The notes: generated by a model from the letters alone, not told the origin. Positions 1 to 12,150 are shown, counted from the first letter of the stretch. The stretch: 38,400 nucleotides of DNA from Pseudomonadota bacterium (GCA_021325335.1 JAJPHJ010000098.1:1-38400), one strand, 5' to 3'. Translations and numbers: made by a program.

Positions 1-123
1 AAGTTCGTCAACGATGGTCTGGTCACGCTCGATGCGGCGCTCGAAAAGGCGCTCATCCCCGACGAAGTGCGGCGTTACGTCACGCAAAAAGATGAGCCGC
101 GCCGCGCGGCATCGTCTTTCTAA
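1..123 (+). CDS. C-terminal end of a possible PilT-like ATPase (partial)
   Basis: An open frame enters from the left edge and ends at TAA 121-123, giving 40 residues that finish in ..RRAASSF. The segment GLVTLDAALEKALIPDEVRR resembles the extreme C-terminus of twitching-motility ATPases of the PilT type, which usually carry a 'G-x-I/V-T-x-x-x-A-L' turn followed by 'D-P-x-E-L/V-x-R'. Only this tail is visible, with no Walker motif, so the family call is an inference. A type IV pilin gene lies at 12151-12618 in the same window, which is compatible but not linked. serS begins 41 bases downstream on the same strand. Confidence 0.35.
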   Translation, partial: KFVNDGLVTLDAALEKALIPDEVRRYVTQKDEPRRAASSF

Positions 124-164
124 TCCGAGAGGTCAGCCAAGCAAGTCCCGCTAACTCGCGCTGA

Positions 165-1442
165 ATGCTCGACAAAGCGCTCATCCGCGAGCATCCCGAC
201 GTGCTGCGCGCGTCGCTGCGTCGTCGCGGGCAGGATAGCGGCGCCGTCGACGGCTTCCTCAAGCTCGACGAGCGCTGGCGCGCTGCGGTGACGGAGATCG
301 ACCGGCTCAAAGCCGAGCGCAACGCGATCTCGGCAGAGTTTGCCCGGGCCAAATCCGCGGGGAGCGATGACGCGCTTGCGTCTTTGCGAAGCCGTTCGAG
401 CGAGCTCGGCGCGCAGATCGAAAAGCGCCAACGGGAGGCAGAGGCGTTCGATCACGACGCAACCGAACTGCTGGCGGGACTTCCCAACATTCTGGCCGAG
501 GACGTGCCCGATGGCCTGGATGCTTCGGCGAATCGAGAGTTGCGCCGCCACGGGGAGCCTCCGCGCTTCAGCTTCGAGCCAAAACCTCATTGGGAGATCG
601 GGGAGCGCCTCGGGATCTTGGACTTCGAGCGCGGCGTTCGCTTGGCGCGCAGCCGCTTCGTCGTGCTTGCAGGCGCCGGGGCGCGATTGAACCGCGCCCT
701 CATCGATTTCTTCTTGCAGCGCAACGTCGCGAGTGGGTTCACGGAGATCATGCCGCCTCTGCTCGTCAACCGCGAGACGGTTGAAGCGACCGGTCACCTG
801 AGCAAGTTCAGCGATGTGATGTTCTCCGTCGAGGATGGCGCGCTTTTTCTGTCGCCGACCTCCGAGGTGCAACTTGTGAACTTGCACCGGGGCGAGATCC
901 TGGCCGAGGATGCGTTGCCGAAACTCTACACTGCGTACACACCGTGCTTCCGCGAGGAGGCAGGAGCTGCAGGCAAAGACACCCGCGGGCTTATCCGCCA
1001 GCATCAGTTCGAAAAGGTGGAGCTCGTCGGCCTCAGCACCGCAGCCGGTGCGCGCGAAGTGCACGAGCGCATCACCGCCCTTGCGGAGAACTTGCTGCAG
1101 GCGCTCGAGCTGCCGTACCGCCTCGTGTTGCTCTGCGCGGGGGACACTGGATTCGCATCGCGCAAGACCTACGATCTTGAGGTCTGGCTCCCCGGTCAGA
1201 ACGCGTATCGCGAGATCTCATCGTGCAGCGACTGCGGTGACTTCCAAGCCAGGCGTGCGCACATCCGCTATCGTCCGGCGCCCAAGCTAAGACCGGAGTT
1301 CGCCCACACCCAGAACGGCTCAGCCCTCGCGGTGGGTCGCACGATCGTGGCGATTTTGGAGAACTACCAGCAGGCCGACGGGTCCGTGCGCATTCCGAGC
1401 GTGCTCGTTCCGTTCATGGACGGCCAAACCCATATACTGTAG
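165..1442 (+). CDS. serS: Seryl-tRNA synthetase
   Basis: Class II aminoacyl-tRNA synthetase that charges tRNA-Ser with serine in the cytoplasm. The 425-residue length is normal. Residues about 1-110 form the N-terminal tRNA-binding helical arm (long charged coiled coil around 30-100). The catalytic core shows the serine-binding TSEV at 232-235, motif 2 with FREEAG at about 262-267 followed by RQHQFEKVE, and motif 3 (GSALAVGRT..ENYQ) near the C-terminus. The ATG at 165 gives the standard 'MLDKALIREHPDVLR' beginning; no good Shine-Dalgarno is visible in front of it. A perfect palindrome (1446-1463) follows the stop and separates it from the convergent CYTH-CHAD gene. A tRNA-Ser(UGA) gene is found at 30271. 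Confidence 0.97.
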   Translation: MLDKALIREHPDVLRASLRRRGQDSGAVDGFLKLDERWRAAVTEIDRLKAERNAISAEFARAKSAGSDDALASLRSRSSELGAQIEKRQREAEAFDHDATELLAGLPNILAEDVPDGLDASANRELRRHGEPPRFSFEPKPHWEIGERLGILDFERGVRLARSRFVVLAGAGARLNRALIDFFLQRNVASGFTEIMPPLLVNRETVEATGHLSKFSDVMFSVEDGALFLSPTSEVQLVNLHRGEILAEDALPKLYTAYTPCFREEAGAAGKDTRGLIRQHQFEKVELVGLSTAAGAREVHERITALAENLLQALELPYRLVLLCAGDTGFASRKTYDLEVWLPGQNAYREISSCSDCGDFQARRAHIRYRPAPKLRPEFAHTQNGSALAVGRTIVAILENYQQADGSVRIPSVLVPFMDGQTHIL

Positions 1443-1445
1443 CGG

Positions 1446-1463
1446 TCGCGAATTTATTCGCGA
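1446..1463. terminator. Bidirectional terminator-like palindrome between convergent genes
   Basis: TCGCGAAT-TT-ATTCGCGA is a perfect 8-bp inverted repeat, four bases after the serS stop and three bases before the end of the CYTH-CHAD gene. It is followed by TGTTT on the plus strand. Its position between two converging genes suggests a shared terminator. The core CGCGAAT/ATTCGCG recurs at 33413-33432. Confidence 0.6.
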
Positions 1464-1466
1464 TGT

Positions 1467-2966
1467 TTACCCCATCCACGAGCGCAGCGACTTCTTGGAG
1501 GCCTTGCGCCACGCTTTGCGCCACGATGAGCGCGCCTTTTGGGCGGCGATCGACTCCATCGCTGCAAGCGCTCCGGCGGCGAACACCTTCTCACGGTCTC
1601 CGGCGATCTCGTGCAGGCGCTTCTCGGCGACCACCGCATCATGCAGTTCTCCGAGGACCTTCTGCAGGCGTTGCACCCGGCGCGCGAAGCGCGTAACGGA
1701 TTTGCCTCCGATGGGCACAACCGCTTCCGCAGCGTAGCGGCAGCGCTTGGCTTTGATCCGGACGCGATGCAGGCTTGCGTCGGCGGGAGCATCGCCGAGC
1801 TCCTCGACGGCCTTGCAAAGCTTGCGCCACGGCTTTTCGACAAGCGCCGGCAACGCATCGACCGCTTGTTCTGAGGCCAATCGCTCCAGTCGGGGGTCGG
1901 CGGCTGCGTCCACGAGTTCGTTCAACAGCTCGACATAGCGTTGCTCGCGCACCATCTTCGCCAGTGCGCGCCGCGCCGCAGCGCACTGCCGAGCGAAGAT
2001 CGCTATGACGCTTTCCGCGATGCGCGCATCCGGCTCGGGCAATTGTGCCGCTCGCTGGCGCAAGCGCCCCAGCAACACGTCGGCGTCGCGCACCGTCCCG
2101 AACTCGCCCGCGAGCCATTTCAGCTTGGCGCGCAGTTCGCGCGCCCACTCCTCGCGCAACAACGGCATGAACGTGCGCAAGTCCGAGCGCAGCTTTCGCG
2201 TGGCGACCCGCGCTTTGTGGACCGTTTCGGCGTCCATGGCCATTCGCAGCGGCGCGTCGCAGCGCAGCAGCATTTCAACCGATGCCGCGAGCGACCAGCG
2301 AATGACCTCGGCGGCGCTGCTGTGCGCATTGGGCGATCCGACGTCCAACTCTGAAGGTGCCAACGCCGCGGGCCCGAGCGCGCGGATGTTCTTAGGAGTC
2401 GGGTCGACCGGCCCCGCGCCCGCGCGCTGCAAACTCGTCTTGAGATCGTCGAGGAGCGAACTCGGGGCTCCGTCGACGAGTTCCACCTCGAGCTCGCGGA
2501 ACCGGTCGACGACACGCCCCTCATCGAGCACGCGAACGTCGTCGTCCGCGATCTCCACGAGATCCTCGCCCGTGCTTCCGCGCAAGCGCAGGCTCTTGCG
2601 CGTCGTCCGCAGCTTGGCCACCGGATGGACTTCTCGGCCACGCAGAAAGGCGCGCACGAGCTCTAGGGCAGGCGTGGGCGGCTTCGTCGCAGGACCCGTG
2701 AAACGGTACTCGGTCCGCAGCAGCGCGCCGTTGCGATCGCTCGATCCGAGCTTGATCGTCCATCCCTCACCGCGACGGAAGCGCATGCTGCAGCCCCAGC
2801 GCGTCAGCTGCAAATCGTCCGTGTCGTAATAGACCGTCGAAACCTTCTTCGTGTCGAGTGGCGACGCGCTCAGTCCATCAACGCCATCCGCAAGCGACCC
2901 AAGGTCAAAGCGCCGCGCCTGGAGCTTGAGCTCCTGTTCGAGGTGGACCGATTCACTCGTCTTCAT
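1467..2966 (-). CDS. CYTH-CHAD domain protein (triphosphate/polyphosphate-type)
   Basis: A 499-residue protein. An N-terminal CYTH domain (about residues 5-195) has the diagnostic E-x-E-x-K strand (E10, E12, K14) and further R/K/E-rich strands that in this family line a tunnel binding triphosphate and metal. A C-terminal CHAD domain (about 220-490) has VHKARVATRKLR (His about 250) and a second LHRVRIKAKRCRY motif, the conserved helical pattern of proteins that bind polyphosphate. The frame stays open to 3056, but ATG 2966 is preferred because it places the ExExK motif near the N-terminus. That ATG lies inside the last codons of glgC, giving a 14-base overlap and probable translational coupling. 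The role is inferred: inorganic triphosphatase or polyphosphate-granule protein, co-expressed with glycogen synthesis. Confidence 0.88.
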   Translation of the reverse strand: MKTSESVHLEQELKLQARRFDLGSLADGVDGLSASPLDTKKVSTVYYDTDDLQLTRWGCSMRFRRGEGWTIKLGSSDRNGALLRTEYRFTGPATKPPTPALELVRAFLRGREVHPVAKLRTTRKSLRLRGSTGEDLVEIADDDVRVLDEGRVVDRFRELEVELVDGAPSSLLDDLKTSLQRAGAGPVDPTPKNIRALGPAALAPSELDVGSPNAHSSAAEVIRWSLAASVEMLLRCDAPLRMAMDAETVHKARVATRKLRSDLRTFMPLLREEWARELRAKLKWLAGEFGTVRDADVLLGRLRQRAAQLPEPDARIAESVIAIFARQCAAARRALAKMVREQRYVELLNELVDAAADPRLERLASEQAVDALPALVEKPWRKLCKAVEELGDAPADASLHRVRIKAKRCRYAAEAVVPIGGKSVTRFARRVQRLQKVLGELHDAVVAEKRLHEIAGDREKVFAAGALAAMESIAAQKARSSWRKAWRKASKKSLRSWMG

Positions 2967-4233
2967 GCACGTGTTGTCCCAGCATGTCGGCCGTGATGAC
3001 CGTGATGCCCCGTTCGGTTCGATGAAAACGGCGAGCGTCTTCGGCCGCATCTTCACCGACCACCGAACCCTCCGGCAACAGGCAGCCTTTGTCGATCACG
3101 GCTCGATGAATTCGGCAGTTGCGCCCGATGTTGACGTTGGGTAGTATCACCGAGTCTTCTACCCGCGAAAACGAATTGACACGCACGTTGGAAAAAAGCA
3201 GCGAGCGCTGGACGTGAGCGCCGGAGATGATCACGCCGCCCGAGACGAGCGAGTTGACCGCTATGCCGCGCCGCTCGGCCTCGTCGAAGACGAATTTGGC
3301 TCCGGGGAGCTGCTCCTGGTAGGTCCAGATGGGCCAGCCGGCGTCGTACAGGTTCAGCGGCGGCACGACTTCCGTCAGTTCGATGTTCGCTTCCCAATAA
3401 GCATCGACCGTACCCACATCGCGCCAGTAGACGCTGCCGCCACTGCCGCCGAGACTTGCCGGTCCGAATTCGTGGGCGACGGCGCGGTGATGCTCCACGA
3501 TATGCGGGATCACGTCGCGCCCGAAATCGTGGGTCGAGTTTTCGTCGTCGGCGTCTCGTTGCAGTTGCTCGTAAAGGAAGCGCGCGTTGAAGGCGTAGAT
3601 GCCCATGCTGGAAAGCGAGCGTCCCGGACGGTCGGGAAGCTCGATCGGATCCGGGCTTTTTTCCACGAATTGGACGATGCGCCGATGCGCATCGGTCCGC
3701 ATCGTGCCGAGGGAGACCGCTTCGGCGCGCGCCACGTCGAAGCTGCCGACCGTGACGTCGGCGTTGCTCTCGACGTGCTGGACGAGCATCTGACCGTAAT
3801 CCATCTTATATATGTGGTCTCCGGCGAGCACGAGGATGTGTTGCGGCCCGTGCGCCTGGATGATGTCGAGATTCTGCAGCACGGCGTTTGCCGTCCCCGT
3901 ATACCACGAGCCCTCCTCCAGACGCTGCGAAGCCGGCATGAGCTCGACGAACTCGTTGAACTCGCCTCGCAAGAAGCCCCACCCCCGCTGGATGTGCCGC
4001 ATCAAGCTGTGCGCCTTGTATTGTGTGATGACACCGATCCGGCGCACGCCTGAATTGATGCAGTTCGAAAGCGGAAAATCGATGATGCGGAACTTGCCGC
4101 CGAACGGAACCGCGGGCTTCGCGCGCCATTGGGTCAGATGGCTCAAACGCGATCCTCGCCCGCCCGCTAAGACGAGGGCTAGCGTGTTCTTCGTGAGCAG
4201 GCTGACGTAGCGAGAGGTTTCTGTCGCTGACAT
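2953..4233 (-). CDS. glgC: Glucose-1-phosphate adenylyltransferase (ADP-glucose pyrophosphorylase)
   Basis: Makes ADP-glucose from ATP and glucose-1-phosphate, the committed step of bacterial glycogen synthesis. The 426-residue length is normal. The N-terminus carries the nucleotidyltransferase signature GGRGSRL (24-30) and WRAKPAVPFGGKFRIIDFPL with the catalytic-site lysine region. The middle has SMGIYAF (sugar-phosphate-binding region) and a Y-W-R-D-V-G-T motif. The C-terminal third is a left-handed beta-helix with hexapeptide character (ILPNVNIGRNCRIHRAVI). ATG 4233 is the start. The gene is divergent from glgB, with only 65 bases between starts (4234-4298) to hold both promoters. Its 3' end overlaps the CYTH-CHAD start. 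Confidence 0.96.
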   Translation of the reverse strand: MSATETSRYVSLLTKNTLALVLAGGRGSRLSHLTQWRAKPAVPFGGKFRIIDFPLSNCINSGVRRIGVITQYKAHSLMRHIQRGWGFLRGEFNEFVELMPASQRLEEGSWYTGTANAVLQNLDIIQAHGPQHILVLAGDHIYKMDYGQMLVQHVESNADVTVGSFDVARAEAVSLGTMRTDAHRRIVQFVEKSPDPIELPDRPGRSLSSMGIYAFNARFLYEQLQRDADDENSTHDFGRDVIPHIVEHHRAVAHEFGPASLGGSGGSVYWRDVGTVDAYWEANIELTEVVPPLNLYDAGWPIWTYQEQLPGAKFVFDEAERRGIAVNSLVSGGVIISGAHVQRSLLFSNVRVNSFSRVEDSVILPNVNIGRNCRIHRAVIDKGCLLPEGSVVGEDAAEDARRFHRTERGITVITADMLGQHVHEDE

Positions 4234-4298
4234 GTTCAGTCGTTCGTACCTGTACGGAGGGGTCGCCCCTATTCTCTCAAACAGCGGTCTTCACCGCT

Positions 4299-6160
4299 AT
4301 GATGAGCCGCGATGCGATGCAACGATTCCATGCGGGCCGGCTGCTGGACGCATACAAGGCGCTCGGCGCTCACATGAGCGATGATGGATCCGGCGTGCGC
4401 TTCGTGACCTGGGCGCCCCACGCCGGGACGGTGAGCGTGGTGGGCGACTTCAACGGCTGGGATGGGTCGCATCACCTGATGGAGCGTCTCGATCGGCGCG
4501 GCCTTTGGGGGGTCTTCGTACCCGGTCTGAAGCCGGGCGCGCAATACAAATTCGAGATTAAGAACCGCGAGAACGGCCGGCTCGTGATCAAGACCGACCC
4601 CTACGCGCGTGCCTTTCCCTCAGCGACGAATCAAAACGCGTGCGTCGCGCCACCCAGCACCTTTCGATGGCAGGACGAGCCGTGGCTGCGACGGCGCCGC
4701 GCCTGGCGCTGGGGCGATGAGCCGGTAAGCATCTACGAAGTGCACCTCGGCTCTTGGCGCCGCGCTGCGGATGGCACGGTTCTGAGCTACGAAGCTTTGG
4801 CCGACCAGCTCGTCGCGTATGCCAAAGAGCTGCAGTACACGCACGTCGAGCTGCTGCCGGTCTTCGAGCACCCGCTCGATGAATCGTTGGGTTATCAGGT
4901 GACTGGCTACTTCGCGCCGACCAGCCGATTCGGGGCACCCGATGAATTCCGCGCGTTTGTCGACCGCTGCCATCAAGCAGAGGTCGGCGTTATCCTCGAT
5001 TGGGTGCCGTTGCATTTCCCCAAGGACGATTTCGCGCTCGGAGAATTCGATGGGGCACCGCTCTACGAACGAGACGACCCGGAGATGGCCGAACATCCCG
5101 CGTGGCATACGCTCATCTTCAACTACGGTCGGCCCGAAGTCCGCACGTTCTTGGTGTCCAACGCGCTCTACTGGCTCTTGGAGTTCCACGCGGACGGATT
5201 GCGCGTGGACGCAGTCTCATCCATGCTCTACCTCGACGACGCGCGTGCGGGAAAAAGCTGGAAGCCCAACCCGCTCGGGGGCCGCGAGAACTTGGCCGCC
5301 GTGAAATTCCTGCGCGAGATGAACGGGCACATCGGTGCGCTCGTGCCGGACGCCCTCACGATCGCCGAGGAATCGACTTCTTGGCCCTCCGTCTCCCAGC
5401 CGGCCGTGCGCGGCGGGCTTGGATTTTCGATGCGCTGGAACATGGGGTGGGTGCACGATACGTTGCGCTATCTCGGACTGCCCTGGAGGGACCGCCCGGC
5501 GCATCACACCGATCTCACCTTCGAGCGCGCGTATGCCGGGACCGAGCACTCCGTCCTGGCTCTGTCGCATGACGAAAGCGGACAAGCACGCGGGCCGCTC
5601 TTGTGCCAGATGCATGGCGACCGCTCGCAGCAGCTCGCGCAGATGCGACTGCTGGCTACCTTTGCGATGACGTATCCGGGCAAGAAACTGGTCTTCATGG
5701 GCGATGAATTCGCCCGGGCCGGTGCTTGGGATCCGACTCGATCGCTCCCATGGGAGGAGCAAGCGGAACCCGCCCACGCCGGAGTTGTGGCAGCCTGGAG
5801 GACGCTTGGGTCGCTCTATCGGGCGATGCCTGCCCTTCACAGGGATTTCGATGAAACGGCTTTCCGCTGGCTGGACCCCGATGACGCGAGTCACTGTGTC
5901 CTGTCCTACGTCCGCCAGGCGGGCGATGCATTTGCCGTCGTCGTCTTGAACTTCTCACCAAACACGTATGGGGGGTACGCGGTGAGAGTGCCCTGCGACG
6001 TAGGCTGGCGCCTCGCGTTTGCAAGCGATGCCTGCGACTTCGGCGGTGACGGTGCGACCCGAATGGTTGCCGCCGTGCCGCAGCCTGCGGCGCAAGCCGG
6101 CGGCGCGTTGTCGATCGCGCTCGATCTTGGACCGCTCGCGGGCGCCATCCTGACTCCCAC

Positions 6161-6164
<4 letters not shown>
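4299..6164 (+). CDS. glgB: 1,4-alpha-glucan (glycogen) branching enzyme, GH13
   Basis: Introduces alpha-1,6 branches into glycogen. An N-terminal CBM48-like domain (about 30-110, VVGDFNGWDG) is followed by the GH13 barrel. Catalytic residues seen are the nucleophile Asp304 in GLRVDAV, the acid in IAEEST (357-358) and Asp425 in LSHDES. The family segment DW-x-P-x-HFPKDD is present at 234-243. A C-terminal all-beta domain completes 621 residues, slightly short because the extra N-terminal domain of some GlgB proteins is absent. ATG 4299, 4302 or 4317 could be the start; the conserved RFHAGRLLDAYKALGAH follows all three. The stop overlaps the glgA start in ATGA, so the two are translationally coupled. 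Confidence 0.95.
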
Positions 6165-9415
<3,251 letters not shown>

Positions 9416-9441
9416 GATGGGATTTCGCGCCCCTCGCGGGA

Positions 9442-9459
9442 GCGGACCTTTACGTCCGC
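9442..9459. repeat. GCGGAC/GTCCGC intergenic hairpin, copy 1
   Basis: GCGGAC-CTTTAC-GTCCGC forms a 6-bp stem and is followed by CGCT. It lies between the TPP riboswitch and the divergent small membrane-protein gene. A closely similar, longer element (GGCGGACCT-AA-AGGTCCGCC followed by GCT) is at 35500-35519. Shared flanks suggest a dispersed intergenic repeat family. Confidence 0.5.
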
Positions 9460-9492
9460 CGCTCGAACGGGCGCCGCGAAGGAGTGCAACGC

Positions 9493-9786
9493 ATGCTAAA
9501 AGCTTGTGTCCATCTGATATCGCTCGTTCCCTATCACCCGGGAGCATGGGGCGCCTTGGCCGGCGGTTTTATCGCATTGTGGGCACTATTCGCGGTCGCC
9601 TTGATCGTGTTCACCATCTATTGCTCGTGGCGCGTCGCGGAGAAATGCGGCTATCCGGGGGTATACAGCTTGCTAATGCTCATCCCGCTCGTGAACGTCA
9701 TCGTGCAACTCGCTTGGGTCTTCTCCGAGTGGCCGATTGAGACCGAAGTGCGCCGCCTGCGCGGCACGCCCACCCAAAACACGTGA
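9493..9786 (+). CDS. Small two-helix membrane protein of unknown function
   Basis: 97 residues. Two hydrophobic stretches are seen: about 18-43 (GALAGGFIALWALFAVALIVFTIY) and about 57-77 (VYSLLMLIPLVNVIVQLAWVF). Between them is a basic/polar loop SWRVAEKCGYPG, and after them a soluble tail beginning FSEWPIETEVRRLRG. The 'A-x-K-x-G-x-P-G..LIP-x-x-N' pattern is typical of small membrane proteins of unknown role. ATG 9493 is preferred to upstream in-frame starts because AAGGAG lies about 8 bases before it and the upstream frame runs through the TPP riboswitch. It is divergent from thiC. Two tandem 38-base hairpin repeats begin at its stop codon. No function is assigned. Confidence 0.75.
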   Translation: MLKACVHLISLVPYHPGAWGALAGGFIALWALFAVALIVFTIYCSWRVAEKCGYPGVYSLLMLIPLVNVIVQLAWVFSEWPIETEVRRLRGTPTQNT

Positions 9787-9860
9787 TGTAGGGGGCGACT
9801 GGCAAGTCGCCCTTTAGCGAGCGATGTAGGGGGCGACTGGCAAGTCGCCCCTTAGCGAGT
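9785..9860. repeat. Two tandem 38-bp hairpin repeats (terminator-like)
   Basis: Two nearly identical 38-base units run head to tail (9785-9822 and 9823-9860), differing at only a couple of positions. Each contains a hairpin with stem GGCGACT / AGTCGCC around GGCA, extended to 9 bp in the second unit. They lie between the converging membrane-protein gene and cytochrome b-c gene and overlap the stop codon of each. A shared bidirectional terminator is a reasonable inference. Confidence 0.75.
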
Positions 9861-11348
9861 CGCCTTGACTTGCGCTTCCGTAACGGGCGAGGCGTGGTTG
9901 CCCCACGAGGTGCGGATATAGGTGATCACGGCGGCTATCTCAGCCGGGCTCAGCTTGCCCTTCCAGGCCGGCATGGCACCGTTGAACGATGCGCCGTTCA
10001 CCGAGATCTGGCCCGTCAAGCCGTTCTCGACGGTCTTGATCACCTTTGCCGGATCTCCCGTCACCATCGGGTTGCCTGCGATCGGCGGAAACGCGCCCGG
10101 CAGACCCTGGCCCTTGGCCTGGTGGCAGCTTGCGCAGTTTTGGGCGAAGATTTGGTCTCCGCTCGGCATGGCCGCAGCGGCCGCCCCTCCTGCACCTGGA
10201 CCCGGCGTGGCTGCCATGACGTTGACGACGGGTACGACGTTCGCAACTGCGTTCGCCGGAGCGCCATAGCCGACGACCGGCGTCTGGCCCACCGGGCTTG
10301 CCGCTTGCTCTGCGCCTATGACCTTAGCGGAATACCAAGTGATCGCGATGATCGCTCCGACCGTGAGGATGGTGAGCGGTATCGCGTACGGCCTGCGCGC
10401 GAGCGCTCGGCTCGGGTTCCGATCGAGCCAGGGCAGCAACAGCAATACCATCGTGAACAGGCCCGGCAGTATGACGGTCGGGACGAGTGAGAGATTTTGC
10501 GGGAACATGCGCAGTAACCCGTACAGGGCGTAGAAATACCACGCGGGCGCGGGGATGAACTGCGCGTTGTTCGGATCCGCTTTTGCAAGCAGCGGCGCGG
10601 GCATGACGATGGCGAGGACGACGACGATGACGACGATGACGAGCGCGGTCAGCGCCTCCATGAAGATCTGGTTGGGATAGAATCGGCCGAAGGTCTTCGC
10701 CGGTTCGTCGCTCGGCGGCCCAGCCGAGCCGTTATGCTTGAAGATGAAGAGATGCAGCCCCACGAGACCGAGTATCGCGACCGGAGTCGCCCAGACGTGC
10801 AAGCCGTAGAAGCGGCCGATCGTCAAGGTCCCGAGCGTGGATCCATCGCTGAGGAAGTGGTAGATGAATGGGCCGATGACCGGCACGCTCGCGGCGATGT
10901 TGATGGCCACCTGCGTCGCGAAGTACGCGTTGAGGTCCCACGGCAGCAGATAGCCCGTCAGGCCCATGGACAGCACGATGAAGAACAATAAGACGCCGAC
11001 GACCCATTGGATCTCGCGCGGCTTTTTATACGCGCCGAAGAGCAGCACTTGCAGCAAGTGCATCGACATCAGCACGATCATCGCTGACGCGCCCCAATAG
11101 TGGAGACTGATCAAGAACGGGCCCCACACGACATGCCGGTAGATGAAGAGCGTCGATTCCCACGCGGTGATGCCGGACGGTGAGTAGTAGAACGTGAGGA
11201 TGATGCCGGTGAGGATCTGGATCGCCAAGACGATGAGGGTCGCGCTGCCGAACACGTACCAATAACTGGCTCCGCCGGGAACGTCCTCGGTGAGGAAGTT
11301 CCTCGTCGCGGTGACGAGACCGGTCCGGCTTTCCAACCAATCGATCAT
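9852..11348 (-). CDS. Cytochrome b / cytochrome c fusion of a bc-type complex
   Basis: Membrane quinol-oxidising subunit fused to a periplasmic cytochrome c; 498 residues. Heme b ligands are His83 and His97 in one helix and His184 and His199 in another. The 15-residue step of the second pair is as in cytochrome b6 rather than mitochondrial cytochrome b. The subunit-IV-like part carries PAWY at 268-271 where PEWY is usual. After several transmembrane helices and an Ala/Pro/Gly linker comes a cytochrome c domain with CASCH (405-409) and a likely Met ligand at 459 (GAMPAW). ATG 11348 is chosen over the open frame to 11414 because TAGGAGATGG stands 5-14 bases upstream and the N-terminus MIDWLESR is family-like. 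It starts 11 bases after the Rieske stop, so they form one operon. Confidence 0.93.
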   Translation of the reverse strand: MIDWLESRTGLVTATRNFLTEDVPGGASYWYVFGSATLIVLAIQILTGIILTFYYSPSGITAWESTLFIYRHVVWGPFLISLHYWGASAMIVLMSMHLLQVLLFGAYKKPREIQWVVGVLLFFIVLSMGLTGYLLPWDLNAYFATQVAINIAASVPVIGPFIYHFLSDGSTLGTLTIGRFYGLHVWATPVAILGLVGLHLFIFKHNGSAGPPSDEPAKTFGRFYPNQIFMEALTALVIVVIVVVLAIVMPAPLLAKADPNNAQFIPAPAWYFYALYGLLRMFPQNLSLVPTVILPGLFTMVLLLLPWLDRNPSRALARRPYAIPLTILTVGAIIAITWYSAKVIGAEQAASPVGQTPVVGYGAPANAVANVVPVVNVMAATPGPGAGGAAAAAMPSGDQIFAQNCASCHQAKGQGLPGAFPPIAGNPMVTGDPAKVIKTVENGLTGQISVNGASFNGAMPAWKGKLSPAEIAAVITYIRTSWGNHASPVTEAQVKATR

Positions 11349-11359
11349 TGCACCATCTC

Positions 11360-12031
11360 CTACCAGTAGGACACGCGGATGATGTTCGGCGTGTTCGCCG
11401 AGTACTTGACCCACTCGACCTCAGCCATGCCGCTCTGTTCGCGGAAGGGGAGCGGATCGAGCCCCCGCGGCGCCGGACCGATGAACTTCCCTTGCGCATT
11501 CTTCTTATGCTGACCGAACTTGGAAAATTCCGAACCGTGGCATGGGCACAAAAAACCGCCCAGACTGTCGTTCCAGTCGTACTTGCAGTTGAGATGGGGG
11601 CAGAGCGGGCTCCACATGACAAAGCCCAAGGCGCCCACTTCGAAGTCGAGCGCGCTTTGGGCTTGCGGTCCGAACAGATCGGGGCGCTCGCTGCGCAGCT
11701 TGTCCAAATCGTCTGGGCCGAGTTTCAAGCCCCAGACGTAGTACTCGTTATTGGTCTTATAATAGCCGTCGGTGACGAGCTTATTGAAAAAGATCTTTAC
11801 GGGCTTGTCGAGCGTGCGCTCGAGCTCTGCGAACTGATCTTTATTGAGGGGGTCGAAGCCCTTGTTGGCGTCGACAAGCTCGGACTTCGGCACGAGCGAA
11901 GCCACGAGCGGCACGGCCAGGCCGAGGCCGACGATGGTGCCAGTGAAGATCGAAGCCCGCGCTAAGAACGCGCGCCGGCTGATGTCTTCGGGAGTCCCGG
12001 GATCCTGGTAGGCTTTTGCATGGTCTGCCAA
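11360..12031 (-). CDS. Rieske [2Fe-2S] protein of the bc-type complex
   Basis: Electron-transfer partner of the cytochrome b-c fusion that follows 11 bases downstream. 223 residues. The N-terminus has a twin-arginine-like segment (SRRAFLARA, 18-26) followed by a hydrophobic anchor (about 27-48), as in exported, membrane-tethered Rieske proteins. Cluster motifs are CPHLNC (Cys144, His146, Cys149) and CPCHGSEF (Cys162, His165, with Cys164 the usual disulfide partner of Cys147-type positions; here the first motif offers Cys144/Cys149). An insertion of about 40 residues lies between the anchor and the cluster fold. The start is TTG 12031, supported by GGAGGTGA about 8 bases upstream; the nearby ATG is out of frame. 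Confidence 0.93.
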   Translation of the reverse strand: MADHAKAYQDPGTPEDISRRAFLARASIFTGTIVGLGLAVPLVASLVPKSELVDANKGFDPLNKDQFAELERTLDKPVKIFFNKLVTDGYYKTNNEYYVWGLKLGPDDLDKLRSERPDLFGPQAQSALDFEVGALGFVMWSPLCPHLNCKYDWNDSLGGFLCPCHGSEFSKFGQHKKNAQGKFIGPAPRGLDPLPFREQSGMAEVEWVKYSANTPNIIRVSYW

Positions 12032-12150
12032 GCAGCGTCACCTCCGCAGCGTCTCATGAACGGAGCGTCGTCGGATGCTCGGATGGAGGTTTGGTAGAGA
12101 GTCTCAGTCGGCCTTCGGACTGCCCTGGCAAAGCGGGGCAAATGTAGCAG

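Noticed and set aside
120-1064. Long open frame on the minus strand opposite serS
   Set aside because: It is antisense to a clear synthetase gene, has no family features and reflects the GC-rich third codon positions.
3214-4053. A 279-residue plus-strand frame opposite glgC
   Set aside because: Shadow of glgC; low complexity in Asp/His/Val and no motif.
9785-9860. CRISPR-like repeat
   Set aside because: Only two adjoining units without spacers, each a hairpin at gene ends; no cas genes.
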